Below the pieces are notes generated by a model. That model was given only the letters and a program-made list of their open reading frames with translations. It did not search any database and was not told where the DNA came from. A stretch of 64,000 nucleotides of DNA from Actinoplanes sp. N902-109 (GTDB lineage: Bacteria > Actinomycetota > Actinomycetes > Mycobacteriales > Micromonosporaceae), in NCBI RefSeq assembly GCF_000389965.1, contig NC_021191.1, positions 62,001 through 126,000 on the forward strand. The letters run 5' to 3'. Made by a program: the position numbers and the translations under genes. Positions within the stretch are counted from its first letter, which is position 1; every line of letters begins with the position of its first letter. Of the stretch, positions 31,465 through 42,829 are shown piece after piece.

Positions 31465-32603
31465 CAGTGGGTGCTCCCCTCGAACGAGGCCTGATAGTCG
31501 GCGAACTGCCGGCGCTGCCCGTCCACGAGCGGCGAGCCGTTGGGATAGACGTTGTCGAACAGCGAGACCGGCTGCGGATCGGGCATCGCGAGGACCCGCT
31601 CACGCAGGTGCAGGGCCAGCTTGCGGGCGTCGTCGTCGGCCTGGCCGAAGAAGTCGTCATCCGCGAGCTGCTGCTTGGCCAGGAACGCCTTGAGCCGGCT
31701 GATCGGGTCCTTGGCCTTCCACGACTCGACCTCGCTGGCGATGCGGTAGCGCGTCGGGTCGTCCGAGCTGGTGTGCGCGCCCATCCGGTAGGTGTAGGCC
31801 TCGATCAGCGTCGGGCCCTCGCCGTTGCGCGCGTTGTCCAGCGCCGCCCGGGTGACCGCGAAGCTGGCGAGCACGTCGTTGCCGTCGATCCGTACGCCCG
31901 GGAAGCCGAAACCCGCCGCCCGGCGGTAGAGCGGGATGCGCGTCTGACGCTCGAGCGGCTCGGAGATCGCGTACTGGTTGTTCTGGCAGAAGAAGACCAT
32001 CGGGGCGTTGAACACACCGGCCCAGACGAACGCCTCGTTGACCTCGCCCTGGCTGGTGGCGCCGTCGCCGAAGTAGGCGATGACCGCCTCGCCGTCGGGG
32101 GTGCCGGTCCTGCCGTCCATCGCCACGCCCATCGCGTAACCGGTCGCGTGCAACGTCTGCGAGCCGATGACGATCGTGTACGTGTTGAACTTGAACTCGT
32201 TCGGGTCCCAGCCGCCCTGGTCGACGCCGCGGAACAGGCCGAACGGCATGATCGGGTCGATCCCGCGGGTGTAGAGCACGCCGTGCTCGCGGTAGGTGGG
32301 GAACGCCATGTCCTGGGGCCGCAGCGCGCGCCCGGAGCCGACCTGCGCCGCCTCCTGGCCCAGCAGGCTCGCCCAGATGCCCAGCTCGCCCTGCCGCTGC
32401 AGGGCGGTGGCCTCGGCGTCGAGGCGGCGGACCGTGACCAGGTCGCGGTAGAGCCCGCGATACTCGTCGTCGGTGAAGTCGACCGAGTAGGTCACGCCCT
32501 CTGCCGTGGTGACGCTGTCGACGCGCTCACCGTCCGGGGTGAGCAGTTGAACGAAACCGCCGGCCGGGGCGTCGACCCCGGCTTCGCTTTCGCCGTTCGC
32601 CAT
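31464..32603 (-). CDS. bkdA: Branched-chain 2-oxo acid dehydrogenase E1 alpha subunit
   Basis: A 379-residue thiamine-diphosphate decarboxylase subunit. The ThDP motif is AYFGDGATSQGEVNEAFVWA ... FFCQNNQYAIS (about residues 174-206), and the phosphorylation-loop region is YRMGAHTSSDDPTRYR. QRQGELGIWASLLGQEAAQVGSG is the family opening. The ATG at 32603 has GGGAG; an in-frame start 10 codons earlier is less likely. It is first in the operon, which supplies branched acyl-CoA primers from Val, Leu and Ile breakdown. No Lrp-type bkdR gene is adjacent. Confidence 0.93.
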   Translation of the reverse strand: MANGESEAGVDAPAGGFVQLLTPDGERVDSVTTAEGVTYSVDFTDDEYRGLYRDLVTVRRLDAEATALQRQGELGIWASLLGQEAAQVGSGRALRPQDMAFPTYREHGVLYTRGIDPIMPFGLFRGVDQGGWDPNEFKFNTYTIVIGSQTLHATGYAMGVAMDGRTGTPDGEAVIAYFGDGATSQGEVNEAFVWAGVFNAPMVFFCQNNQYAISEPLERQTRIPLYRRAAGFGFPGVRIDGNDVLASFAVTRAALDNARNGEGPTLIEAYTYRMGAHTSSDDPTRYRIASEVESWKAKDPISRLKAFLAKQQLADDDFFGQADDDARKLALHLRERVLAMPDPQPVSLFDNVYPNGSPLVDGQRRQFADYQASFEGSTH

Positions 32604-33022
32604 CAATGTCTCCCTGTTCCTCTCTGCGCCCACGGCGGGTGTCGCCCGTCCGCGCGGCCGTCCGGTGGTGTGCCGCGCCTGACCCGGGTGAGGTTGCCGC
32701 GCGGTCGTTCGGCGTGATCAGAGACCCCGCCGGGGAGTGACGGCCCCCACCGCGCTCCGCTGGTCGCGAAGGGCGACGGCGGCGGTGCCGTCGTCCCTCA
32801 TCCTCGCAGAGAACGTGAGTGGCGCCACAGGTCAGGTCGATCACAGATCCGAAATACTTCTGCGCTGATTGGCAGCCATATTTGTCCGAATAAGCGGTTT
32901 TTGGTCGGTCCCTTCCGTCGGAACGATCGGCCGGCGCCGCTCCCGAACGGCCGATCTGTCGTTTGCCCCACCAGCAGCCACGCATCCATGTGGATCTTTA
33001 CCGTGCGGGGAGGGGGCCGGCC
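32604..33022. other. Intergenic region between bkdA and the proline-rich stalk gene
   Basis: A divergent 419-bp space. An AT-richer stretch at about 32840-32915, including ATACTTC, ATATTTG and TTTTTGG, is the likely promoter zone for both directions. I find no clear -35/-10 pair and no gene. Confidence 0.45.
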
Positions 33023-34246
33023 GTGCCGGAGCAGCCGGACGACGACAGGCTCGTGCCGCCGATCAAGGTGCTGCGCAAGCGGCTCAACGGGGTCTACAGC
33101 GCGGACGGCTTCACCGGCACCACCCGCCGGTACGTGCTGATCGTCGTCATGCTGGTCGGTCTGGCCTCGCTGCCCACCCTGGCGGCGATCACCGCCGGGT
33201 CCCACGAGATCGCCTCGCAGCGCCCGCCGGTCGCCGACGTGCCGTTCATCCCGCCTGCTTCGGCCGGTCCGGTGCAAGTCACGCCGTCGCCGACGGTCAC
33301 AGGGGGCATTCACGGTCAGAAGCAGCAGAGCAAGCCTTCCCCGTACGGTCAGAGCGCTGGGTCGACGGGTCATGTGCAGCCGGGCTCGGGGTCTTCGCAG
33401 CCTTCCCGGCGCGACTCCGCTCGTGCCGGTTCGTCGTCCTCGGGGCGTGGTTCTGCTTCTTCTGGGCGTAATTCCAGGGCGGGCCATGATGCTGATTCGG
33501 GCAATTCGCCCGGACCGTTCAGACGTTCCGACAAATCAGACAAAATACGTTATCCGGATGCGCGGCCGTCGCCCGACAAACCGTCATCGCCGAAGCCGTC
33601 GACGGCCAAGCCATCGCCGGGCAGATCCTCGGCGCCCAAGCCGCAGCCCGGCAAGCCTTCCGCGCCCGGCAAGCCCTCCTGGCCCGGCAAGCCCTCCTGG
33701 CCCGGCAAGCCCTCCTGGCCCGGCAAGCCTTCCGCGCCCGGCAAGCCCTCCCGGCCCGGCAAACCCGCTGCGCCGGGCAAGCCGACTTTTCCGTGGCCGA
33801 GCGATCCACACGATCCCGATGATCCGGACTCGCCCATTCCCGAGCCGCCGCACAAACCGGTCCCGCCCACCAAGCCGGGCAAGCCGCCCGAACCCAGCCA
33901 CCCCGGCGGCAACGACGACGACGACGCTGAGCCACCCCGCGGGCCCGGCCCGTGGCCGCCCGACCCGGCCGACTCCGACGGGGGCGAGCCGTCACGCCCG
34001 CCCTGGTGTCCCGACCGTCGTCCAACCGAAGCCAGCCCCAGACACGTCTCCCGGAGGTCAACGGTGACCGAGCGCTCCCCGAACCAGCGGCCGTCGTACG
34101 TGGCCGACCGTACCCACAACAGCCACCGCAGCCGCTCGACCGGGTACGGCAACCACCGCGCCCACCACCTGCACCGCGCCGGGGACACCCGGAGCTCCCG
34201 GGCCGGCCGGCATCACGCCGACCCGGACCGGGCCACCGAACGCTAA
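33023..34246 (+). CDS. Single-pass membrane protein with proline/lysine-rich stalk
   Basis: About 407 residues. I place the start at the GTG at 33023, which has GGGGAGGGGG at good distance. A short cytoplasmic part is followed by one membrane helix, RRYVLIVVMLVGLASLPTLAAI (about 37-58). The outside part is disordered: Ser/Gly-rich to about 180, then repeats of PGKPSWPGKPSAPGKPS type (seven or more PGKP units), an acidic Asp/Pro segment and a His/Arg/Ser-rich end. PGKP/PGKPS repeats suit wall-spanning stalks. No sortase LPXTG motif is seen at its end. Its function is unknown. Confidence 0.65.
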   Translation: MPEQPDDDRLVPPIKVLRKRLNGVYSADGFTGTTRRYVLIVVMLVGLASLPTLAAITAGSHEIASQRPPVADVPFIPPASAGPVQVTPSPTVTGGIHGQKQQSKPSPYGQSAGSTGHVQPGSGSSQPSRRDSARAGSSSSGRGSASSGRNSRAGHDADSGNSPGPFRRSDKSDKIRYPDARPSPDKPSSPKPSTAKPSPGRSSAPKPQPGKPSAPGKPSWPGKPSWPGKPSWPGKPSAPGKPSRPGKPAAPGKPTFPWPSDPHDPDDPDSPIPEPPHKPVPPTKPGKPPEPSHPGGNDDDDAEPPRGPGPWPPDPADSDGGEPSRPPWCPDRRPTEASPRHVSRRSTVTERSPNQRPSYVADRTHNSHRSRSTGYGNHRAHHLHRAGDTRSSRAGRHHADPDRATER

Positions 34247-34255
34247 CGAGACTCG

Positions 34256-35479
34256 TCAGCCGTCGTCGGAGAGGCGGTGCCGGTTGGTCTCGATCCAGGC
34301 GTCGATGGCCTCGGGATCGTTGGGGTCGACGCCCTCGGAGATCAACTGGGCCACCGCCGCGGTGGCCGGGCTGCGCTTCTCACCGGTGGCGTAGAGCCGG
34401 GCGAACTCCGGGATCATGTCCTCGACCACGGTGTCCGTCTGCTCGGTCGCCGCGTCGGGCAGACCCTTCTTGCGCATGGCATAGGCCGACCAGGCGCGGG
34501 TCACCCGGGGCAGCATCGCGGCGTCGTCCATGTCGAGGACCGCGCGCCGGTGCACCCAGTCGAGCAGGAACAGGCCGGCCACCGCCGGGCTCCAGCGCAG
34601 CGGGTCCGGGTCGGGCAGGCCGGCCGCGTGGTCCAGGACCAGGCTGAGGCAGAAGTGCAGCGACGCCAGCTCGTCGTCCGCCGCGACCTTGTCCAGGCCG
34701 AAGCGGGCCGCCTCGGCTGACGCCAGGAAGTCGCGCAGGAGCCGCTCGCGGTCGGGCCCGCTCAGCTCCGGTGGCTCGGCCAGCGGCGGCACCGTGGGCT
34801 GGGGCAGCAGCGCGAGCCGGGCCTTGGCCAGCGCCCGGTCGGTGGCGAGGTTGCCGTCCTGCGGCAGGTCGCTGAGGTCGTCGGTGATGTCGAGGTGCCG
34901 CTCAACCTCGGCGCGCAGCCGGCCCGGGTCCTCCTCACGGAACCAGGTCAGCTCGTCGGTCGCGCACATCTCGCGGACCTGGCCGAGGATGCGGTCGGCC
35001 GGGCCGCCGACGAAGACGTCCTTGGTGATGCCGATGTTGTGGTCGACCAGCGCCACCACGGCATGCTCCGGGCCGCCGTCGTGCTCGTCGTCGTAGGCGA
35101 AGGTGACCAGATAGGACGTCTGGTCGCCGTACACGTCGCCGTAGGCGTAACAACCGGTGGGCCGAACCCGGCCCAGCTGATCGGCCCACGCGGGGGTCTG
35201 GGCGCCGCGTTTCACCTCGCCCGCGCCCGCCGCATCCGGCACGAGCGCGGCGAAGACCTCGCGGATGGTGGTGGCGGACGCCGTGCGCCGCCGGGTGGTC
35301 GCGCTGAGGAACTCGCCGACGAACGTGCGCACCGCGTCGGCGCGATCGCTGGTGGCGACCGAATACACGCTGCCCAGCAGGGCGGTGCCCAGCATCTCCG
35401 CGTCGAGGGCGCAGCCGAGCTTCGCCACGTCGCGGGCCGCGTGCAGGACCGCGTCGTACGGATTTTGAGGTGCTGCCAT
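34256..35479 (-). CDS. Conserved actinobacterial protein of unknown function, linked to dynamins
   Basis: A 407-residue cytoplasmic protein without any motif I recognise. The first part is helical (AARDVAKLGCALDAEML), followed by a beta-rich segment, YGDQTSYLVTFAYDDEHDGG and HAVVALVDHNIGITKDVFVG. The rest is helical and acidic. It lies 36 bases after the dynamin-like gene on the same strand and is probably third in that operon, which suggests a role with the dynamins; this is inference from context. Confidence 0.65.
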   Translation of the reverse strand: MAAPQNPYDAVLHAARDVAKLGCALDAEMLGTALLGSVYSVATSDRADAVRTFVGEFLSATTRRRTASATTIREVFAALVPDAAGAGEVKRGAQTPAWADQLGRVRPTGCYAYGDVYGDQTSYLVTFAYDDEHDGGPEHAVVALVDHNIGITKDVFVGGPADRILGQVREMCATDELTWFREEDPGRLRAEVERHLDITDDLSDLPQDGNLATDRALAKARLALLPQPTVPPLAEPPELSGPDRERLLRDFLASAEAARFGLDKVAADDELASLHFCLSLVLDHAAGLPDPDPLRWSPAVAGLFLLDWVHRRAVLDMDDAAMLPRVTRAWSAYAMRKKGLPDAATEQTDTVVEDMIPEFARLYATGEKRSPATAAVAQLISEGVDPNDPEAIDAWIETNRHRLSDDG

Positions 35480-35514
35480 GCCGCCGAGCCTACCGGGGAT
35501 GCCGCCGGTGGGCC

Positions 35515-37212
35515 CTATTCCGAACGGACTACCGTCAGCGACTCACGGGCCTGCGCGTAGGCGTTGAGCACCTCGCGCACCGGCGCCACCACGTGCTCCC
35601 GGCCGACCTCGGTGACTGATTGGCGCAGCCGCTGCTCGGCGCGGTGCCGGGCGCGCCTGGCCCCGGCGTTGACGATCGGGCGCAGCAGCGCGGCCAGCAA
35701 CAACCCCAGCAGCAGCCCGCCGACCAGCAACAACGTCGGCAGCGGCACGACCCCGACCATGGGGTAGTCCAATTCGGGCAGACCGAGCAGCCGCACCACA
35801 TAACCGGCGAGCAGCCAGCCGAGACCGGCCACCGCCGCGATGGTCAGCAGCCACTGCAGGAGGCCCACGAACGTCCACCAGAACGGTTTGCGGCTCATGC
35901 CGAGATCCGTCTTGGCCACCGCCCGGTCGAGCGCGTCGGGGAGATCCCCCAGCCGGGACCGGGCCGCCGCGTTCAGCGCCGGGGCCCAGATGTCGGGGAT
36001 CGGCGCGGCCGCGCGATCGGCTACCGCCCGTACGGAAAGACCCACCGCGCTCTTCTGCGCAGCATCGGGTTCCGGCACGGAGGTGCGGGGGACCGGCGCC
36101 GCCGCCTCCTCGTCGTCGGCGAAGAACGGGGCGACACCCTCGGTGTCGAGATGCAGCCGCTTGAGCGGATCGGGCCGCAGCTTGCGCACGCCGCGGATCA
36201 ACGGCCAGCCGGTGTTGGCGATCGCGCGGTGCCGATAGGCCCCCTCGGTCGCCTCGACCACGGCCGGCACCCCGGCGGACCCGGCGAGGGCATCGGTGAG
36301 CTGGCGTACGGTCGCGCGGTCCACCTCGTCCTCGGCGGCCGGCGGTCCGATCGTGGCAGCCAGTTGATCGCTGACGGAGTCCAGATCACCGGCCAGCCGG
36401 CGGAGCGCGGCCTGCCGCTCGGCGACCGTCTTCTCCAACGATTCGCGCAGCTCGGTGAGCATGCCCGGCTGTTTGGCGGAGGTGGCCAGGGTCGGCACAC
36501 CGGTCAGCCCGTCCTCCTCCAGCAGCCGCTTGAGATCGGTGAGCACCAGCTCGGTGTCCGTCGTGCTGAGCCGGTCGGCCTGGTTGAGCACCACGACGGT
36601 CACGTCGGTCAGCGAGCGGAACTGGCGCAGGTAGGCGTTGTGCAGGACGCGGTCGCCGTACTTCTGCGGGTCCACCACCCAGACCACCTGGTCGACCAGG
36701 CCCAGCAGGCGGTCCACCTCGACCCGGTGGCTCTGCTCGACGGAGTCGAAGTCGGGCAGGTCGAGCAGCACCAGGCCACGCAGGGCGGCTTCGTCGTCAC
36801 CGTCGAGCGCGCTCTCCCGGATGAAGCGCTGCCGCGGCAGCACACCGATCCAGTCGAGCAGCCGGTTGGCCGGTTCGAGCGGCCCCCACACGCAGGCGTG
36901 CGCGACGCCGGTGGTCGGCCGGCGCACCCCGACCGGCGACAGCTTCAGCCGGGCGAGCGCGTTGAACAGGCTCGACTTGCCACTGCCGGTGCTGCCGGCC
37001 AGCGCCACCACGGTGTGGTCCTGGGACAGCGCGAGCCGTCCGCCGGCGCGTTCGACCAGCGTGTGCGCGGCGACCAGGTCACCGTCGGGCAGATACGGGT
37101 CGGTGACCCGCAGGAACCGCTGCAACGCCTGCAACCGCTCGGTCAGCTGCTCGGCGTCCACCCGGTCGTCGCTGGTCAGCGCGCGCTTGACCCGGTCGAC
37201 GAGGCTGCTCAT
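35515..37212 (-). CDS. Dynamin-like GTPase, second of a pair (DynB-like)
   Basis: A 565-residue membrane GTPase. G-domain motifs: G1 VALAGSTGSGKSSLFNAL (about 68-85), G2 RRPTTGVAH, G3 LVLLDLPDFDSV, G4 VVVLNQADRLS. The middle region is helical. Two membrane segments lie near the C-terminus (about 452-475 and 487-515; WWTFVGLLQWLLTIAAVAGL and LLLVGGLLLGLLLAALL), then a helical tail. Paired dynamin-like proteins with this layout (Streptomyces DynA/DynB) stabilise FtsZ rings in sporulation septation. The start overlaps the stop of the upstream GTPase gene (ATGA). Confidence 0.85.
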   Translation of the reverse strand: MSSLVDRVKRALTSDDRVDAEQLTERLQALQRFLRVTDPYLPDGDLVAAHTLVERAGGRLALSQDHTVVALAGSTGSGKSSLFNALARLKLSPVGVRRPTTGVAHACVWGPLEPANRLLDWIGVLPRQRFIRESALDGDDEAALRGLVLLDLPDFDSVEQSHRVEVDRLLGLVDQVVWVVDPQKYGDRVLHNAYLRQFRSLTDVTVVVLNQADRLSTTDTELVLTDLKRLLEEDGLTGVPTLATSAKQPGMLTELRESLEKTVAERQAALRRLAGDLDSVSDQLAATIGPPAAEDEVDRATVRQLTDALAGSAGVPAVVEATEGAYRHRAIANTGWPLIRGVRKLRPDPLKRLHLDTEGVAPFFADDEEAAAPVPRTSVPEPDAAQKSAVGLSVRAVADRAAAPIPDIWAPALNAAARSRLGDLPDALDRAVAKTDLGMSRKPFWWTFVGLLQWLLTIAAVAGLGWLLAGYVVRLLGLPELDYPMVGVVPLPTLLLVGGLLLGLLLAALLRPIVNAGARRARHRAEQRLRQSVTEVGREHVVAPVREVLNAYAQARESLTVVRSE

Positions 37213-40200
37213 GACGACGTCCCGGTCAACGCGACTTCCTCCCTGGCCCGTTCCACGGCTGCGGCAGCCTGCCGCAGTGTGCTGCCCGGTTCCAGCTCGA
37301 GCCCCACGGCGGCGGTGCGGTCCGTGTAGCGGGCCGCTTCCGCGTCGAGCAGCACGTTAACCCGTGCCATCAGCTCGGTGCGCGCCCGGGCCGCCAGCCG
37401 GCGGATCGCCTGGTCGCCGAAGACCGCCTCGAGCACCTTCTGCGCCGCGACCGTGGTGCCGGCCCCGACCGCCACCTCGGCCCCGGTGGGGATGAACGCC
37501 GTCGACGTGAAGACCGCGATCATCACGGCCAGACCCACCCCGTTGACCGCGTACGCCGCACCGCGCGCGACGATCCGCCGGTCGCCGGCCTCCTTGCGGA
37601 CCACGTCGAGCACCCACTGCTGCCAGTCGCGGATCATCCGCTCGGCCCGTTCGGGCAGGTCCGCCGACGGTTTCTGCATCGTGGGTTCGAGCAGCTCGGC
37701 GCCGGCCGGGTACGCCTGCCATGCCGCGTACGCCTGTTCGGCCGCATCCGAGGCCACCCCGCGGACGAGCTTGACCAGCTGGGACTCCAGCGCATGCTGC
37801 AGGTTGCGCCCCGGCGCCGGCCGCCCGGTGAACGCCGACACCAGCCGATCGCGCAGCTGCCCGACCCGCGACTCCAGCGTCTTGAGGAACTCGCCGGTGC
37901 CGACGAACTCCTGCCAGCGCGCGAGCACCTCACCGCGCAGCAGCCGGCCGTCCTTCAAGCCGTCCTCGATGCTGCGGCGCGCGGTGCGGTAGGCGGCGCT
38001 GACCCGCTCGTCCAGCGCCGTAGCGACAACGGCCTGCTCGTCGGCGGCGGTCGCCAGCCCCTCGACGGCCGGCCCGAGCGCGGCGAGAGCGCCGTCCAAC
38101 GTCTGCCGCACCACCGTGCCCCGCGCATTGGCATCCGCGGCGAGCTGCGCGAACCATGTGTGCAGCTGACGGGTCACGTCCTCGGGCAGCAACCCCTGGC
38201 CGTCCAGAGTGGTCTCCGGCAGCACGAACAGCGGTGCCGCACCCATGTCGTTGGCGGTGAGCATCTCGGCCAGGTGTGTGGAGACCTCGGCGGCCGCATC
38301 AGCCGGCGCGCGATCCAGCACCAGCGCGATCACGGTGCCGCGCAACCGAGCCGTCTTCAACAATTCCCACGGTACGGCGTCAGCGTAACGAGCAGCCGTG
38401 GTGACGAACAGCCACAAGTCGGCCGCCGCCAGCAACTGGGCCGCCAGCTGCCGGTTCCGGTCGACCACCGAGTCGATGTCCGGTGCGTCGAGGAACGCCA
38501 GCCCCGGACCCAGCGCGGGGGCGGAGACGAGCTGCAACGTACGGGGATCGTTGCTGGACTCGGTCGTCCGGGTGAGCCCCGGCAGCAGCTCCCCCTTGCG
38601 GAACCACGACGTGTCCGACGGGTGGCTGACCAGCACCGGCGACCGGGTCGTCGGCCGCAGCACCCCCGAAGCGCTGACCGGCGCCCGCACCAGACTGTTG
38701 ACCAGCGTCGACTTCCCCGCCCCGGTCGACCCGCCGACCACCACGAGCAACGGCGCGTCCAACCGGGCCAGCCGCGGCAACAGATAGTCGTCGAGCTGCG
38801 AGACCAGCGCACCCCCGACCCGCCGGGCCTCCTCGGCCGACGGCAGCACGAGCGGGTACGACGCCCCTCCGATCGCCGCCCGCAACCGGGACAACGCCGT
38901 GGCCAGCGCCCCCACCGCCGCCGGCGGCTCCGCCGGGGCAGCCCGCTGCGGCGCCGGATCGGTCTGCGGCACCGGCTGGCTCTGCGCCGCCGGACCGGCC
39001 CCGAGCTCAGCTGTCCCACCGGCCGGCCGCCCCAGCGAAGCCATCGTCGGCGCGTTCATGGTGCTCGGCGTGGCAACCGGCAACGGCGCAAGATCATCGA
39101 GCGTGGCCGGCCGCTTCTGCGTGGTGACAGTGTTGCCCTCAGTCGGCGCACTCGCCGGCGGCCACTCCGGCCGCCCGACCGCTACGACCTGCGTAGCCCC
39201 CGCATCCGGCGCGGCATCGCCATCAGCCGCGGCACTGCCGTGGGCCTGCGCGCCGCTGTCGGGCCGGGCCTCGCTGTCGGGCGCGGCGTTGTTGCCGGAC
39301 GTGGCGTTGCTGTCGGCCTGGGCCTCGCTGTCGGGCGTGGCGTTGCTGTCGGGCGCGGCGTTGTTGTCGGCCTGGGCCTCGCTGTCGGGCGTGGCGTTGC
39401 TGTCCGGCGTGGCGTTGTTGTCGGGCTGGGCCTCGTGCTCGGGTGCGGCATCGCTGGCGGACGCGACGCTCACGACCTGCGTATCGCCCGCATCGCCGCC
39501 CTCCGCGGCCCGACCGGCGTTCTCGCTGGCGTCGCGCTTCGCGGCTTCGTTCCCCGCGGCGCGGTCTGCGTCAACCTCTCGTGCGGCGTGGGCCTTCTCG
39601 TCGGCCTTCTCGACGCTGGCCTCTTCGCCGTCGACCCGGGCCGTCCCAGCTGTTTCGGCCGCAGCTCCCGCGGCCCCGGCTTCCTCGGCCTCGGTCTTCT
39701 CGGCCCCGGTCTTCTTGGCCCCGATCTTCTCGGCTTCGGCCTTTTCGGTGACCACGGCTTCGTCGTCGGCGTTGATGTCCTCGTCGGCGGCGGTGCCGGT
39801 TTCGTCGACGGTCGCCTTCTCACCGGAGCCACTCGCGGGGACGTCCGCAACCTCGTGCGTCACGTCGCCGGAATCCGCTCCGGGCGTCACGTCACCAATG
39901 TCCGCTGCCGTGGCCTCGCTCGCGGTGTCCGCCGACGTGGCCTGGTTCGCGGTGTCCGCCGACGTGGCCTGGTTCGCGGTGTCCACCGACGTGGCCTGGT
40001 TCGCGGTGTCCGCCGCCGTGGCCTCGTTCGAGGGGTTCGGCGCTGTGGTCTCGTTCGAGGGATTCGGCGCCGTGGCCTTGCTCGCGGAGGTTGGCGCTGC
40101 GGCCTCGCTCGCCGGCGTGTCGGTCGGCGTGGCGGCGGAGGCTTCCGTAGCGACGGGAGCATCCGTAGCGGCGGGGGCATCGGTGGCGGCGGGGTCGCTG

Positions 40201-40733
40201 TGGCCCGGCTTGCCGAGGGTTTCCTTGGCGGCGGTTGCGATCTTCGCCGGGGCGTCCTTGGCCGCGGTGGCGAGCTTGCTGAGCGCGTCCTTGGCGACCG
40301 AGGCCAACTTACCCGCGCCCGAATCATCCGATTTGTCCACGATGGTGTCGTGGTCGACCGGCACATCGGCGGGTGCGGGCTCGGGCGTCGGCTGGGTCGG
40401 CATGTCCTGAGGAGTGCCCTCGCCGGCCTCCGCATGCACCTGCTCGGGCGACGTCTTTTCCGGCTGGGCATCGGGTGCCGGGCCGGGGGCGTCAGCCATC
40501 GGCGCCGAGGGCTCCGGGTGGGACGCGGAGGGCGCGGTGGTGCCTTGTTCCTCGGGTTCGCCTGTCTCTGCCATGGGATCCGGATCGGGTGCTGGTGCGG
40601 TTGGGGACGCTTCGGGCGTACCGGAAAGTGTGGCGGACCCGGCGGGAGCACCGTTGGCCGGGGCCTTCCTCGGGGATGTGTCGGCGGCGGCGGGCGTGGC
40701 CAACGGTCCGACCGCGTCACCATGCGTCGTCAC
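37209..40733 (-). CDS. Dynamin-like GTPase with ~600-residue disordered N-terminus (DynA-like)
   Basis: A 1174-residue protein. Residues 1-600 are disordered Ala/Pro/Thr/Glu/Asp repeats, with blocks such as TANQATSADTANQATSADT and DSNATPDSEAQAD. The GTPase part begins near residue 600: G1 LVVVGGSTGAGKSTLVNSL (about 660-678), G2 VLRPTTRSPV, G3 FLDAPDIDSVVD and G4-like VIALVLDRAP. Helical stalk regions follow, then a paired hydrophobic segment (about 1058-1095) and a helical end. Typical DynA proteins are about 600-650 residues, so the N-terminal extension is extra. It starts at a GTG with a poor ribosome binding site; an internal start is possible. The two GTPase genes overlap by 4 bases and should form a heteromer. 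Confidence 0.83.
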   Translation of the reverse strand: MTTHGDAVGPLATPAAADTSPRKAPANGAPAGSATLSGTPEASPTAPAPDPDPMAETGEPEEQGTTAPSASHPEPSAPMADAPGPAPDAQPEKTSPEQVHAEAGEGTPQDMPTQPTPEPAPADVPVDHDTIVDKSDDSGAGKLASVAKDALSKLATAAKDAPAKIATAAKETLGKPGHSDPAATDAPAATDAPVATEASAATPTDTPASEAAAPTSASKATAPNPSNETTAPNPSNEATAADTANQATSVDTANQATSADTANQATSADTASEATAADIGDVTPGADSGDVTHEVADVPASGSGEKATVDETGTAADEDINADDEAVVTEKAEAEKIGAKKTGAEKTEAEEAGAAGAAAETAGTARVDGEEASVEKADEKAHAAREVDADRAAGNEAAKRDASENAGRAAEGGDAGDTQVVSVASASDAAPEHEAQPDNNATPDSNATPDSEAQADNNAAPDSNATPDSEAQADSNATSGNNAAPDSEARPDSGAQAHGSAAADGDAAPDAGATQVVAVGRPEWPPASAPTEGNTVTTQKRPATLDDLAPLPVATPSTMNAPTMASLGRPAGGTAELGAGPAAQSQPVPQTDPAPQRAAPAEPPAAVGALATALSRLRAAIGGASYPLVLPSAEEARRVGGALVSQLDDYLLPRLARLDAPLLVVVGGSTGAGKSTLVNSLVRAPVSASGVLRPTTRSPVLVSHPSDTSWFRKGELLPGLTRTTESSNDPRTLQLVSAPALGPGLAFLDAPDIDSVVDRNRQLAAQLLAAADLWLFVTTAARYADAVPWELLKTARLRGTVIALVLDRAPADAAAEVSTHLAEMLTANDMGAAPLFVLPETTLDGQGLLPEDVTRQLHTWFAQLAADANARGTVVRQTLDGALAALGPAVEGLATAADEQAVVATALDERVSAAYRTARRSIEDGLKDGRLLRGEVLARWQEFVGTGEFLKTLESRVGQLRDRLVSAFTGRPAPGRNLQHALESQLVKLVRGVASDAAEQAYAAWQAYPAGAELLEPTMQKPSADLPERAERMIRDWQQWVLDVVRKEAGDRRIVARGAAYAVNGVGLAVMIAVFTSTAFIPTGAEVAVGAGTTVAAQKVLEAVFGDQAIRRLAARARTELMARVNVLLDAEAARYTDRTAAVGLELEPGSTLRQAAAAVERAREEVALTGTSS

Positions 40734-40868
40734 GGGTAAAGCGTGCCCGATCGATGCATGGCAGACAACAGGTACCCCACCGGTCGTGACCGGACAGGAA
40801 CCTTCAGCACTCAGGTTGCGTCGGGTTGGCTCAACTTCGACTTGCGAACTGGTGATCCCGTGGCATCA

Positions 40869-40887
40869 TTGAGTCCGGTCCACTCAA
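40869..40887. promoter_or_regulatory. HAIR element (HspR operator) upstream of dnaK
   Basis: TTGAGT-N7-ACTCAA, an exact core of the HspR-associated inverted repeat CTTGAGT-N7-ACTCAAG, lies 62 bases before the dnaK start. HspR, encoded at the end of this operon, binds such sites with DnaK as corepressor in Streptomyces and mycobacteria. Confidence 0.9.
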
Positions 40888-40948
40888 CTGTGGCAACAGA
40901 CTTGCAGCATCCCGGGTCTTGAAGAAGCACAGAAGCGAGGAAGCGAAC

Positions 40949-42825
<1,877 letters not shown>

Positions 42826-42829
<4 letters not shown>

